DNA of 21,704 bases from an uncultured Eubacteriales bacterium (GCA_934718145.1 CAKUZC010000005.1:1-21704); one strand, 5' to 3'. Shown: positions 7,273 to 16,465, numbered from the stretch's first letter. Numbers and translations are program-made. The notes: generated by a model from the letters alone, not told the origin.

Positions 7273-8309
7273 TTTCATATGCCTCAAATGCGGTTCTCTC
7301 AAAAGCTCGTGCGATGTACGGAAAAAGCATAAATTCGAAAAATTACGGCGAACTTCTTTCATGTAAGAGCATTCCGGATATAGCTTCATATCTCAAAAAA
7401 AAGACAAATTATTCTTCAGCTCTCAATAATATAAACGAAAATAGTGTTCATCGTTCTGAACTCGAAGAAAAACTCAAATATAAGCTTTTTATAGATTTCG
7501 AAGCACTGGGACGATATGATATTTCAGTTGGAGAACATTTTTTCGAGTATATAATAGCACGAGCTGAAATAGAGCAGTTTATGCATAGTCTTATGCTTTT
7601 GAATGCCGGTAAATCCGGGGAATATATAAAAACCATACCGGAATTTTTTTACAGTCATGCAAAAGTTGATCTCAAAGCTTTGAAAAATATCAGAAATTAC
7701 GATGACTTTCTTGAAATAGTTAAAAAATCTGCCTATTACAAAGTCCTCTTACCGTTTAAACCGTCAAAGGGGAAGCGTCTTGACCTTACGGCAATCGAAA
7801 CCGCTCTTTATAATCATCTTTATAAAACGGTGTTTGCAATTATAGACAAATATGTTAAAGGTAAAGCAAGGAAAGAGCTTAAAGATTTTTTCAATTTGTA
7901 TATAGACCTTAGCAATCTTATTAGAATTGTTCGTATGCGTAAATTTTATAATTTAAGTTTTGAGTATATGATGTCCGCGGTCATGGAGCAGGGAACACTT
8001 TCTAAAGAGCAACTGAAAGCGTTTATACAGTCTCCTACCGATAAGCAAATGATGCTTGACATGAAAAATACCAGAATGGGTAAAAAGTGGTTTTCGAGAG
8101 GTCTTGATGTGATAGACAAAGTTCCGATTAATATGAGGTACGATTGGTGTCGACATAACATAAGATTTTCAATTTCTCCTCCGGTAGTGTTAATTTCGTA
8201 TATATTTTTGAAGGAAATCGAAATTTTAAACATAATAACCATAATCGAGGGGATAAAATATAGACTTCCCGTAGATGAAATAAAAAAAATGCTTATAGGA
8301 TTAAATTAA
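7269..8309 (+). CDS. atpC: V-type ATP synthase subunit C (d-like central stalk socket)
   Basis: Subunit C caps the membrane rotor ring and couples it to the central shaft D/F. The 346 residues are close to the usual 330-350. The N-terminus SYASNAVLSKARAMYGKSIN fits the family pattern of YAxANARVRxxxxRLL. The remainder is helical, with repeats of the three-lobed fold such as FFEYIIARAEIEQFMHSLML and LKDFFNLYIDLSNLIRIVRM. The start is uncertain. ATG 7269 begins the family-like sequence but lacks an adjacent ribosome site; in-frame TTGs at 7251 and 7263 extend it by six or two residues, and the only strong site, AAAGGTGG, is 50 bases upstream. It lies between the stalk and subunit I genes. Confidence 0.88.
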   Translation: MISYASNAVLSKARAMYGKSINSKNYGELLSCKSIPDIASYLKKKTNYSSALNNINENSVHRSELEEKLKYKLFIDFEALGRYDISVGEHFFEYIIARAEIEQFMHSLMLLNAGKSGEYIKTIPEFFYSHAKVDLKALKNIRNYDDFLEIVKKSAYYKVLLPFKPSKGKRLDLTAIETALYNHLYKTVFAIIDKYVKGKARKELKDFFNLYIDLSNLIRIVRMRKFYNLSFEYMMSAVMEQGTLSKEQLKAFIQSPTDKQMMLDMKNTRMGKKWFSRGLDVIDKVPINMRYDWCRHNIRFSISPPVVLISYIFLKEIEILNIITIIEGIKYRLPVDEIKKMLIGLN

Positions 8310-8331
8310 AAAAGTGAGGTGCTGATTTTAA

Positions 8332-10284
8332 ATGGCTGTGTCCGAAATGAACTTTATAAGTATGATAGGTCCAATAAATAAACTTGGAGATTTGGTTAAT
8401 ATTTGCGGTGAATCAAAAGTTTTTCAACCGGATAATGTGTTTTCCTTTTACTCCGATACTGATGGTTTTTCACAGGTAACCGAAGAAAACCCTTACTCTG
8501 AACCGCTTCAAGATTTGCAAAATGCCATTTATTCTTGCGGTGGTAAGCCGGTTTTTGTGGATATCGAAGATTTCAAGGTGAATAAACCAAAAATTGACCG
8601 CTATGTAAAATATATTTCTGAAAATGTTTCTCAGACTGTAGAAAATAAGCGTACACTTTACAGAAATCTTGCGGAGTACAAGGAAGAAATTGAGATTTTG
8701 AAGCATTTTTACGGTCTTAATCAAAATATCAGTGACGTTCTTGCATGTGAATATTCTAAAGCACATTTTGGAAAAATACCCAACACGTATTATCCGAAGC
8801 TTTCGGAACTTGCACAAGAGAACTCAAAAAAAGGTGTAGAGCTTTTATTTTTTCAGTTGACATCTGATGATGAATATCAGTGGGGAATATACTTTACGGA
8901 TATAGAGAACGAAAATGAAATAAATCGTCTTTTTTCATCTTTGTATTTTGAAGAGGTAAAGCTTAAACCCTACGAAAAAACTCCCTACGAAGCTGTTTCG
9001 GAATTGCAGAGTTTGAGAACTGAAATATACAGAAAGATTGAAAACATTGATAGAAAGATATCTGAATTTTGGGAGTCTCAAAAAGGTCGATGCATGAAGT
9101 TTTACACAAAACTCAAAGAACTTAATACTTATTTTGAAATAAAATCCTATGCTGCGCAGTATAATGATAGTTTTATGCTTGTAGGTTGGGTTCCGAAAGA
9201 AAGTTTAGAACTCTTTAAATCTAAAATAAACAAAGTAAAGGGAATTGAGTATTCTACCGAAGAGGGAAAAGATATGCTAAGTCATATGCCTCCGGTAAAG
9301 CTCAGGAACAATAAGCTTTTTAGACCATTTGAGTTTTTTGTTGATACCTATGGAATGCCATCTTACGATGAACTTGACCCAACAGCATTTGTTGCCATTA
9401 CTTACAGTATACTTTTTGGAATAATGTTTGCGGATTTAGGTCAGGGTTTGGTAGTTTCACTTGTCGGATTCCTTATGTGGAAATTCAAAAAAATGAAGCT
9501 TGGAAGCGTACTTATACCTTGTGGAATTTTTTCGGCAATATTTGGGACGCTTTTCGGTTCGGTGTTTGGTTTTGAACATGCTTTGGACTCATTTTATAAA
9601 AATGTGTTCGGACTTTCAGAAAAACCGATTGAGGTTATGGATTCTTCTACTACAAGTTATATACTTTACGTCGCCGTTGGAATTGGAGTGGTGCTGTTAA
9701 TTATTGCAATGGTGCTTGGAATCTATTCGGCGTTTAAGCGAGGACGAAAAGGAGAGGCACTTTTTGGACCAAATGGAATATGTGGACTTGTGCTCTACTC
9801 TTCGGCAATGTTTATGCTAGTTGATATGGTGATGCTTCATACTGGAGTAGTCAATACCGCATATACAGTTTTGTTTATACTTGTGCCGATGATACTTTTG
9901 ATGTTCAATGAAATACTCATAAAAATAGCAAATCACGAGCGTAACTGGAAGCCCGACAATTGGGCAGATTACATTATGCAAAGCGTAATTGAACTTTTTG
10001 AAGTAATTCTCAGTTATGTCACGAACACAGTATCGTTTTCTCGTGTGGGAGCATACGTTTTAGGTCATGCAGGAATGATGATGGTTGTATTCACTTTAGC
10101 AAACATGTTTAGCGGAGTGGGATATGTCATCACTGTGATCATAGGAAATACAGTTGTTATTCTGCTTGAAGCGCTTTTAGCAGGAATTCAGGTTTTGAGA
10201 CTTGAATTTTATGAAATGTTCAGCAGATTCTTCGAAGGCCAAGGAAGAGTATTCACCCCTGTTACGGTCAAAGAGGATGTATAA
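8332..10284 (+). CDS. atpI: V-type ATP synthase subunit I (a-subunit)
   Basis: Subunit I is the stator of the membrane sector and forms the ion half-channels against the K ring. The 650 residues match the family. The first 330 or so are cytoplasmic with coiled coils (about 65-105 and 220-260). The rest is membrane-spanning, beginning near AFVAITYSILFGIMFADLGQG (F362 in FGIMFADLGQG) and containing about seven to eight helices. The essential arginine of the channel is R571 in TNTVSFSRVGAYVLGHAGM, equivalent to the R of SYxRLxALxLxxA in other family members. The C-terminus LRLEFYEMFSRFFEGQGRVFTPV is typical. The ribosome site is GAGGTG ten bases before the ATG. It is followed by a hairpin and then subunit K. 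Confidence 0.95.
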   Translation: MAVSEMNFISMIGPINKLGDLVNICGESKVFQPDNVFSFYSDTDGFSQVTEENPYSEPLQDLQNAIYSCGGKPVFVDIEDFKVNKPKIDRYVKYISENVSQTVENKRTLYRNLAEYKEEIEILKHFYGLNQNISDVLACEYSKAHFGKIPNTYYPKLSELAQENSKKGVELLFFQLTSDDEYQWGIYFTDIENENEINRLFSSLYFEEVKLKPYEKTPYEAVSELQSLRTEIYRKIENIDRKISEFWESQKGRCMKFYTKLKELNTYFEIKSYAAQYNDSFMLVGWVPKESLELFKSKINKVKGIEYSTEEGKDMLSHMPPVKLRNNKLFRPFEFFVDTYGMPSYDELDPTAFVAITYSILFGIMFADLGQGLVVSLVGFLMWKFKKMKLGSVLIPCGIFSAIFGTLFGSVFGFEHALDSFYKNVFGLSEKPIEVMDSSTTSYILYVAVGIGVVLLIIAMVLGIYSAFKRGRKGEALFGPNGICGLVLYSSAMFMLVDMVMLHTGVVNTAYTVLFILVPMILLMFNEILIKIANHERNWKPDNWADYIMQSVIELFEVILSYVTNTVSFSRVGAYVLGHAGMMMVVFTLANMFSGVGYVITVIIGNTVVILLEALLAGIQVLRLEFYEMFSRFFEGQGRVFTPVTVKEDV

Positions 10285-10290
10285 AAACGC

Positions 10291-10311
10291 TTTTCAATAA
10301 AAATTTGAAAA
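10291..10311 (+). other. Intercistronic stem-loop before subunit K
   Basis: TTTTCAA and TTGAAAA form a perfect 7-base stem around a 7-base loop, between the subunit I stop and the subunit K ribosome site. No T-run follows, so it is not a typical terminator. It could be an RNA processing or stability element that raises expression of the multi-copy K subunit. Confidence 0.4.
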
Positions 10312-10345
10312 TAAATTAAATAATTCTATTTTGGAGGTTATTATT

Positions 10346-10810
10346 ATGTCATTTTTGTATTTTATTATTCCGGGACTTTCAATCGCACTTAGTACATGGT
10401 TAGCTATTAAAGCAGTAAAAAGAGGAGCGAATAAAAAGAAAGCTGTAGCTCTTCAAATATGTTCAACTGCATTTGTAGCATTAATGTGCTTCATAATGCC
10501 GGCAGTTTCAGCTCATGCTGAAAGTACAGAAGCTGCTTCAACTGTGTCATCTGCCACCGCTGCCGCCAATGCAAGTGCTTATGGAGTTGGACTCATAGCT
10601 GCTGCTTTGGTTACAGGTCTTTCAGGAATTGGTGGAGGAATAGCTGTTGCCTCAGCTGCACCAGCCGCAATTGCCGCTACTTCTGAAAATCCTCAAGTAT
10701 TTGGTAAAGCTCTTATTCTTGTTGCACTTGGAGAAGGTATTGCAATTTTCGGACTCGTTGTTTCAATAATGATGTTCGGTAAGCTTGATTCTTTAGTATT
10801 AGGAGCATAA
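10346..10810 (+). CDS. atpK: V-type ATP synthase subunit K (rotor ring, c-subunit)
   Basis: This proteolipid forms the rotating membrane ring. The start is ATG 10346, with TTGGAGG eight bases upstream; an in-frame TTG at 10331 lies in that ribosome site itself. The 154 residues predict four helices: 3-24, 33-57, 80-111 and 119-148. The last two look like a classical c hairpin (GLSGIGGGIAVASAAPAAIA, then ALILVALGEGIAIFGLVVS), with ion-binding E130. The first pair lacks the glycine-rich motif and any buried carboxylate, and ends in AVSAHAES, resembling a signal-peptidase site. So one ion-binding site per four-helix protein is expected. H+ versus Na+ specificity cannot be decided with confidence. 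An alanine/serine-rich linker (59-78) joins the halves. Confidence 0.93.
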   Translation: MSFLYFIIPGLSIALSTWLAIKAVKRGANKKKAVALQICSTAFVALMCFIMPAVSAHAESTEAASTVSSATAAANASAYGVGLIAAALVTGLSGIGGGIAVASAAPAAIAATSENPQVFGKALILVALGEGIAIFGLVVSIMMFGKLDSLVLGA

Positions 10811-10814
10811 GGAC

Positions 10815-11123
10815 ATGCGTTTTGAGCTTATAAGTGATAATACCGATACTTTAGTCGGGATGCGTTTAGCGGGTATAACCGGAGTTATTGCTCGTACACC
10901 CGAGGAAGTGGAGAAATCAATTGACAGCGCTATGAAAAAAGATGACGTTGCGATAATTTTAATCACCGAAAAGCTTGTAGAAATGTGCAAAGAATATGTT
11001 TATAACTTAAAAAACACCTGTAAAAGGCCGTTGATAGTTGAGATTCCGGACGGGAAATCAAAGACCAATAAAAAAGATGCCATAACAGGTTATATAAAAG
11101 AAGCAATCGGACTTAAAATTTAG
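10815..11123 (+). CDS. atpF: V-type ATP synthase subunit F (central stalk)
   Basis: Subunit F sits with D in the rotating central shaft. The 102 residues have the Rossmann-like F-subunit pattern: FELISDNTDTLVGMRLAGI at the start, VAIILITEKLVEMC in the centre and RPLIVEIPDGKSK near the C-terminus, followed by ITGYIKEAIGLKI. The length is normal (about 100). The ATG is four bases after the subunit K stop, and its ribosome site AGGAG overlaps the end of that gene, so translation is probably coupled. Note that this V-type F is unrelated to the F-type b subunit that shares the atpF symbol. Confidence 0.93.
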   Translation: MRFELISDNTDTLVGMRLAGITGVIARTPEEVEKSIDSAMKKDDVAIILITEKLVEMCKEYVYNLKNTCKRPLIVEIPDGKSKTNKKDAITGYIKEAIGLKI

Positions 11124-11151
11124 CTTGCAACGAAGAACGGAGGCGAAATAA

Positions 11152-11745
11152 GTGCATAAAAGCTTTAAATCCAGTAACTTTTTGAACACCATAGATAAAT
11201 ATGCAAAGCGTCAAAAATCAAAAATTACAGATGAAATTAAAGAGATAGAGAAGCGTGAACTCGAAAAAGCAGAAGCCGAAATTATGGAAGATGTCAACAA
11301 CATGATTCAAAAAGAACTTATAAGCATGAAAAATAAGATAGTTGTTGAAGTTTCTCATAAAGAGTTGGATGAACGCAAGAGAGTTTCTCAAAGGCGTCGG
11401 GAAATGATGAAGGAAATTTTCAGAGAATCAAGAAATAAGCTTATTGATTTTACTTTTTCTGAACGATATGCCGAAACTCTTAAAGAATACGCTTCACAAA
11501 TATCCAATGTTCTTACGGAATCCGATACGATACTTTTCGTTAAAGAAAGCGATTTAAAGTACTCCGATATGATTCAGAAAGCTTTTGGAAGAAAATGCGA
11601 AATAAGTGTTGCTGATGATATAATTATAGGCGGCATAAGGGGATACAGTCAGAGTCGTGGTCTTATAGCCGACGAAACACTTGATGCAAAGCTCAAAGAC
11701 GAAGAAGATTGGGCGGCGGAGAATTTCGGAATACTTTTGGTTTAG
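11152..11745 (+). CDS. atpE: V-type ATP synthase subunit E (peripheral stalk)
   Basis: Subunit E forms the peripheral stalk with the G/H-like coiled coil and binds the catalytic head. The 197 residues match the family. The N-terminal half is a long charged helix (KRQKSKITDEIKEIEKRELE and onward, about 15-100). The C-terminal half is globular, with DTILFVKESDLKYSDMIQ and the typical glycine-bearing strand IIIGGIRGYSQSRGLIADET before the last helix. The start is GTG at 11152, after GGAGGCGAAATAA, a strong ribosome site. The gene lies 28 bases after subunit F and 73 bases before the subunit A start. Confidence 0.92.
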   Translation: MHKSFKSSNFLNTIDKYAKRQKSKITDEIKEIEKRELEKAEAEIMEDVNNMIQKELISMKNKIVVEVSHKELDERKRVSQRRREMMKEIFRESRNKLIDFTFSERYAETLKEYASQISNVLTESDTILFVKESDLKYSDMIQKAFGRKCEISVADDIIIGGIRGYSQSRGLIADETLDAKLKDEEDWAAENFGILLV

Positions 11746-11769
11746 TAAAAAATATTTAATTTTTAGGTC

Positions 11770-11826
11770 AGGAGGGTGAGCACCCGCAGCAGGTTTTCTG
11801 TATGTGCTTGTTACCGATATGAATGA
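11770..11826 (+). promoter_or_regulatory. Displaced ribosome site and short frame in the subunit A leader
   Basis: AGGAGGGTGA (11770-11779) is the best ribosome site before subunit A, but no start codon lies at normal distance. GGGT (11774-11777) and ACCC (11782-11785) can form a small hairpin over it. A GTG at 11776 opens a 16-codon frame that ends in TGA at 11824-11826, just past the ATG at 11819. The arrangement resembles the subunit C leader. Confidence 0.35.
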
Positions 11827-13585
11827 TAATAATGTTATATATGGCATAAACGGTCCTGTTGTGACCGTTAAAGAAACTAAATCATTTTCCATGATGGAAA
11901 TGGTATATGTCGGAAATGAACGTCTTATAGGAGAAATAATAGGCGTTACCGACGAATTAACCACAATTCAAGTTTATGAAGAAACTACCGGACTTAAGCC
12001 CGGTGAACCCGTAGTGGGTACAGGAGGTCCCATGAAAGTCTGTTTGGGACCGGGTATGCTTAACAATATTTTTGACGGAATTGAGCGTCCGCTTAAATCA
12101 ATTCAAGAGGAAAGCGGTTCATTTATAGGTAGAGGTTGTAGTGTACCTGCTCTTGATCCGGAAAAATTATGGGATGTTGAAATTTGTGTGAAAATCGGAG
12201 ATTTCCTAGAGAGCGGCACAATATACGCAAGATGTCCTGAAACTTCTGTCATAGAGCATAGATGTTTGGTTCCACCGAACATTAACGGAGAAGTAGTGGA
12301 AGCAGTACGAAATGGTAAATACAAAGTAAACGATGTAATTGTAAAGATTAAAGAGTCAGATGGTAAAATTCATGAGTTGACTCTCTGTCAGTATTGGCCG
12401 ATACGTATTCCCAGACCTATGAAAAAGAGGTTACCTTCTAATATTCCTCTCATAACAGGACAGAGAATAATAGACACACTTTTCCCGGTTGCAAAAGGCG
12501 GAGCAGCTGCAGTTCCGGGAGGATTCGGAACAGGAAAAACAATGACTCAGCACCAATTAGCAAAATGGTGTGATGCAGACATAATAGTTTATGTTGGATG
12601 TGGAGAACGCGGAAATGAAATGAGTCAAGTCGTGGATGAATTTTCGAAACTCATTGACCCGAAATCCAACAAACCTATGACGGAAAGAACAATTTTGATA
12701 GCAAATACTTCAAATATGCCGGTGGCTGCACGTGAAGCATCTATTTATACCGGTATAACTCTTGCGGAATATTACCGTGATATGGGATATGATGTTGCTA
12801 TAATGGCAGATTCTACGTCTCGTTGGGCGGAAGCACTCAGAGAAATTTCCGGACGTCTTGAAGAAATGCCAGCAGAAGAAGGATTTCCACCGTATTTACC
12901 TTCTCGTTTGTCTGCATTTTATGAAAGAGCCGGCAGAGCGGAAACTTTGAGCGGTAGTGAAGGTTCAGTTACAATAATAGGAGCGGTTTCTCCGCAAGGT
13001 TCAGACTTTTCCGAACCGGTCACACAAAATACAAAACGTTTTGTAAGATGTTTTTGGGCTCTTGATAAGGCACTTGCATACGCCAGGCATTATCCTGCCA
13101 TTAACTGGATAAACAGTTATAGTGAATATTTTGGAGACCTTGATCCATGGTATTCAAAAAATGCAGGGGATTCATTTATAAGATACCGTAAAAAAATAGC
13201 TTCTATTTTGAGTGAAGAAGATAAACTCATGGAGATAGTAAAACTCGTCGGAGCGGATGTTTTGCCCGATGACCAAAAACTTATAATAGAAATAGCAAAG
13301 GTAATCAGAGTAGGATTTTTACAGCAAAACGCATTTCACAAAGACGATACATTTGTACCTTTAAAGAAACAAAAAAAGATGATGAAAGTAATTCTTTATT
13401 TAAATAAAAGGGTGCGTCAGCTTATAAGTGCCTCAATACCTATTTCAAGAGTCATTGAGACAGGAATTTTCGACAAACTTACACGTATAAAATACGATGT
13501 ACCGAATGATAAACTTGAATTACTTGATGATTACAAACGTATGATAGATGAGACGTTGAATAAAATAATCGGCGATAGGCCGTAA
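11819..13585 (+). CDS. atpA: V-type ATP synthase catalytic subunit A
   Basis: Subunit A alternates with B in the cytoplasmic hexamer and hydrolyses or makes ATP. From ATG 11819 the protein has 588 residues, the usual length. It starts MNDNNVIYGINGPVVTVKE, the family N-terminus. The inserted non-homologous domain is at about 105-190. The Walker A loop GGFGTGKT is at 234-241, the catalytic glutamate region GERGNEM at 262-268, and the Walker B region is YDVAIMADSTSRWAEALREI. SGRLEEMPAEEGFPPYLPSR is diagnostic for V-type A. An alternative start is GTG 11804, five codons earlier, with only CAGG upstream; neither start has a strong ribosome site at normal distance. Confidence 0.96.
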   Translation: MNDNNVIYGINGPVVTVKETKSFSMMEMVYVGNERLIGEIIGVTDELTTIQVYEETTGLKPGEPVVGTGGPMKVCLGPGMLNNIFDGIERPLKSIQEESGSFIGRGCSVPALDPEKLWDVEICVKIGDFLESGTIYARCPETSVIEHRCLVPPNINGEVVEAVRNGKYKVNDVIVKIKESDGKIHELTLCQYWPIRIPRPMKKRLPSNIPLITGQRIIDTLFPVAKGGAAAVPGGFGTGKTMTQHQLAKWCDADIIVYVGCGERGNEMSQVVDEFSKLIDPKSNKPMTERTILIANTSNMPVAAREASIYTGITLAEYYRDMGYDVAIMADSTSRWAEALREISGRLEEMPAEEGFPPYLPSRLSAFYERAGRAETLSGSEGSVTIIGAVSPQGSDFSEPVTQNTKRFVRCFWALDKALAYARHYPAINWINSYSEYFGDLDPWYSKNAGDSFIRYRKKIASILSEEDKLMEIVKLVGADVLPDDQKLIIEIAKVIRVGFLQQNAFHKDDTFVPLKKQKKMMKVILYLNKRVRQLISASIPISRVIETGIFDKLTRIKYDVPNDKLELLDDYKRMIDETLNKIIGDRP

Positions 13586-13604
13586 TGAAAAAGAGGTGAG
13601 ATAA

Positions 13605-15074
13605 TTGGTACTAAATTACGTTGGATTAAAGGAAATAAGCGGTTCTCTGATAGTTTTAGACGGAGTTGAAGGTGCTTCTTATGAAGAAGTTGTAGACATC
13701 AAACTTGGTAATGGAAATTATAGAAAAGGCCGTATAGTTCAAATTGAAGGCGATAGAGTTATAGTACAGGTTTTCGAAGGGACTCAAGCAATTGCTCTTG
13801 ATGATACAAAAGTTAAGCTCAAAGGTCATCCAATGGAGATTTCTCTTTCTCCTGAAATTTTAGGTCGTGTTTTTAATGGTTCGGGCGAACCAATAGACAA
13901 TTTGGGAAAAGTTTTTCCACATAAAAAGATGAATATTAACGGAACTCCGATAAATCCAATTGCTAGGGAATATCCTAAAAATTATATAAATACGGGAATT
14001 TCTTCGATAGATACACTTTCTACTCTTATAAGAGGACAAAAACTTCCGATATTTTCAAGTTCAGGAATGAAACACAATGAACTTGCGGTTCAGATTGCTC
14101 GTCAAGCAAAACTTGCTGAAGGAGAGGAAAATAATCTTGCAATAGTTTTTGCTGCTATGGGAGTAAAGAATGATGTTGCGGAGTATTTCAGACGTAAGTT
14201 TGATGAATCTGGAGTAATTGAAAGAGTTGTAATGTATCTTAATCTTTCCAATGATCCGGTAATAGAAAGAATTTTAACTCCCAGATGTGCACTTACCACA
14301 GCCGAATATCTTGCTTTTGAACTCGGAATGCACGTTCTTGTAATTATGACAGACATGACCTCATATGCTGAAGCACTTCGTGAATTTAGCTCTTCAAAAG
14401 GAGAAATCCCGGGTCGTAAAGGTTATCCCGGATACCTCTACTCAGATTTTGCTTCTCTTTATGAGCGTGCCGGTATAGTAAAAGGTAAAAAAGGTTCTGT
14501 TACACAAATTCCAATCCTTACCATGCCAAATGATGATATAACTCACCCGGTACCCGACCTTACCGGCTATATTACAGAGGGTCAGATTGTTCTTGACAGA
14601 TCAATAGATCGCAAAGGATATTATCCTCCTATTTCTGTTTTGCCATCTCTTTCAAGGCTCATGAAAGACGGAATAGGAGAGGGCTTTACCAGAGCAGACC
14701 ATCCAGAACTCGCTAATCAACTTTTTGCATCTTACGCAAAAGTTCAGGATGCAAGAGCTTTAGCGTCAGTTATAGGTGAGGAAGATTTGTCGCCGATAGA
14801 TAAATTGTATATCAATTTTGGAAACTCTTTTGAAAAGCAATTTATTAATCAAGGATTTAATGATAACAGGTCGATAGAACGAAGCTTAGAGCTTGGCTGG
14901 AGACTTCTTTCGACACTTCCCAGACAAGAACTTGATAGAGTCAGTGGTGAAACTCTTGATAAATACTACATTGATGATAAGGAACTTCTCGAGCGTAAAA
15001 ATAAGATTGATTTTGTTGAAGATGAAGCTTCTGAGGAAATTGATGACGACATCGACGACGCAGATGACAATTAG
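13605..15074 (+). CDS. atpB: V-type ATP synthase subunit B (non-catalytic)
   Basis: Subunit B is the non-catalytic partner of A. The 489 residues include the beta-barrel start [20 protein letters not shown] and the degenerate nucleotide loop [10 protein letters not shown] (151-160), which lacks the GKT of a working Walker A. They also include [43 protein letters not shown] and the A/B interface segment [20 protein letters not shown]. The TTG start at 13605 has AAAGAGGTGAGATAA upstream. The protein runs some 20-25 residues beyond the usual end, in an acidic tail (about 468-489) of nearly all D and E. The gene follows subunit A by 19 bases and precedes subunit D by 19. Confidence 0.96.
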   Translation: MVLNYVGLKEISGSLIVLDGVEGASYEEVVDIKLGNGNYRKGRIVQIEGDRVIVQVFEGTQAIALDDTKVKLKGHPMEISLSPEILGRVFNGSGEPIDNLGKVFPHKKMNINGTPINPIAREYPKNYINTGISSIDTLSTLIRGQKLPIFSSSGMKHNELAVQIARQAKLAEGEENNLAIVFAAMGVKNDVAEYFRRKFDESGVIERVVMYLNLSNDPVIERILTPRCALTTAEYLAFELGMHVLVIMTDMTSYAEALREFSSSKGEIPGRKGYPGYLYSDFASLYERAGIVKGKKGSVTQIPILTMPNDDITHPVPDLTGYITEGQIVLDRSIDRKGYYPPISVLPSLSRLMKDGIGEGFTRADHPELANQLFASYAKVQDARALASVIGEEDLSPIDKLYINFGNSFEKQFINQGFNDNRSIERSLELGWRLLSTLPRQELDRVSGETLDKYYIDDKELLERKNKIDFVEDEASEEIDDDIDDADDN

Positions 15075-15093
15075 TTTTTAAGGGAGGTAAATT

Positions 15094-15708
15094 ATGTCAA
15101 ATCAAGTAGCTCCCACAAAAGGCAATTTAATAGCCGCAAAGAAATCTTTTGAACTTTCCAAACTCGGATTTGAACTCTTAGACAGAAAAAGAAATATTTT
15201 AGTCAGAGAAATGATGGCGCTTATCGAGCGTGCTGAGGAAATTCAAAACAATATAGATGAGACTTATACAAAAGCGTTTACAACTTTGCGAAAGGCCAAT
15301 ATAGCTCTTGGTGTGTGCGAAGAGTTATCACAAGCCGTACCGGAAGAATCTGAGCTGAGTCTTTCTTTTAGAAGTGTTATGGGTGTTGAGATACCGATAG
15401 TTCAGTTTAAACAAAAAGAAGTTGATGAAATTCCTTTCGGGTTGTATGATTCAAATTCCGATTTGGATAAAGCTTATTCTTGTTTTAGAGAGGTAAGCAA
15501 AATGACAGCAAGTCTTGCTGAGGTGGAGACAAGTGTTTACCTCTTGGCAAATGCAATAAAGAAGACTCAAAAGAGAGCAAATGCTCTTAAAAACATTATG
15601 ATACCAAAGTTTGAAAACCAAATAAAATCCATTTCTGATGCTTTGGAAGAAAAAGAACGCGAAGAATTTTCCAGACTGAAAGTCATAAAAGGTTTTAAAG
15701 AAAAATAA
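15094..15708 (+). CDS. atpD: V-type ATP synthase subunit D (central rotor shaft)
   Basis: Subunit D is the rotating axle inside the A3B3 hexamer. The 204 residues are of usual length. The N-terminal helix shows the family pattern PTKGNLIAAKKSFELSKLGF, then ELLDRKRNILVREMM. The C-terminal helix carries the conserved QKRANALKNIMIPKFENQIK, which forms the antiparallel coiled coil with the first. The ribosome site is AGGGAGGT seven bases before the ATG. It is the last gene of the operon and is followed at once by a hairpin terminator. Confidence 0.96.
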   Translation: MSNQVAPTKGNLIAAKKSFELSKLGFELLDRKRNILVREMMALIERAEEIQNNIDETYTKAFTTLRKANIALGVCEELSQAVPEESELSLSFRSVMGVEIPIVQFKQKEVDEIPFGLYDSNSDLDKAYSCFREVSKMTASLAEVETSVYLLANAIKKTQKRANALKNIMIPKFENQIKSISDALEEKEREEFSRLKVIKGFKEK

Positions 15709-15720
15709 AAATACTGATTC

Positions 15721-15760
15721 ATAACAGATTTTTTCATTGTGAAAGGTCTGTTATTTTTTA
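15721..15760 (+). terminator. Rho-independent terminator of the ATPase operon
   Basis: ATAACAGA (15721-15728) pairs with TCTGTTAT (15747-15754). The inner bases continue the stem through U-G and U-A pairs (TTTTTTCA with TGAAAGG) around a TTG loop. A run of six T follows (15754-15759). Confidence 0.85.
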
Positions 15761-15790
15761 TTATTTTATGTACAAATTACTAAAAAGGTA

Positions 15791-15819
15791 TTGACTTTAA
15801 TTATTTTTTAGATTATTAT
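15791..15819 (+). promoter_or_regulatory. SigA-type promoter of the NHLP export operon
   Basis: TTGACT (15791-15796), a 17-base spacer and TATTAT (15814-15819) lie about 60 bases before the first export gene, downstream of the ATPase terminator. The export operon is therefore a separate transcription unit. Confidence 0.75.
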
Positions 15820-15880
15820 CTGTAAATAGCAGTAATATATAGTTTTATCTAAAATAAAAATTTGAGGAAAGGTGAGTAAT

Positions 15881-16465
15881 ATGTCAGGAAATGAAAGCAG
15901 TCTATTTCGAAAGAGCTCGTTGGAAAGGGTTTCTTCTCCGGAGCAGCTCAATGAGTATATTAAAGTTACTAATCCGAGTTTAATTGCGATACTCATTGGT
16001 ATATTTACAATTTTAGCCGCCGGAGCAGTTTGGATTTTTTCAGGCGGAATACCTAAAACAGTTGAAATGCCCGGAGTAATTGCTAAAGATATGAGTGATT
16101 CTCAAAAAGTTTATTGTTATGTTCCCATTTCTGCAAGCAAACGTTTAAAGGAAGGTATGTCAGCGAGGATTTCCCCTGAAGACGCTCCAAGTGCAGAATA
16201 TGGTTATATGAATGGAACAATACTTAAGATCAGTGATGATGTTGTTACTGCTGATTATTTGAAGTCTAAATTTGATAACCCTCAAGTTGTAATCCCTCTT
16301 GTAAGTTCAGCGATGCAAAATGGCAATGTTATGGAAGTCGAAATTGGTTTAGGTCCATGGTCGAATGACAAAGGTAATGAGGTTGAAATTGTAGAGGGTA
16401 CTAATTGTGAAGTATCCGCGATAATAGGAGAGACAAAGCTTTATGAATTAATATTTGAAAAATAA
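15881..16465 (+). CDS. NHLM bacteriocin system secretion protein (HlyD-like)
   Basis: This is the membrane-fusion-like accessory of an NHLP/NHLM peptide export system. The start is ATG 15881, with AAAGGTGAG just upstream; an in-frame GTG nine bases earlier overlaps that site. The 194 residues open with SSLFRKSSLERVSSPEQLNE (6-25), the hallmark N-terminus of the family, followed by IKVTNPS and one membrane helix (about 33-54). The outer part has short beta motifs: GVIAKD, VYCYVPISASKRLKEGMSAR and YGYMNGTILKISDDVV. The long coiled-coil hairpin of classical HlyD proteins is missing, as expected for a Gram-positive exporter without an outer membrane. The two ABC transporter genes follow with gaps of 20 and 13 bases. 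Confidence 0.85.
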   Translation: MSGNESSLFRKSSLERVSSPEQLNEYIKVTNPSLIAILIGIFTILAAGAVWIFSGGIPKTVEMPGVIAKDMSDSQKVYCYVPISASKRLKEGMSARISPEDAPSAEYGYMNGTILKISDDVVTADYLKSKFDNPQVVIPLVSSAMQNGNVMEVEIGLGPWSNDKGNEVEIVEGTNCEVSAIIGETKLYELIFEK

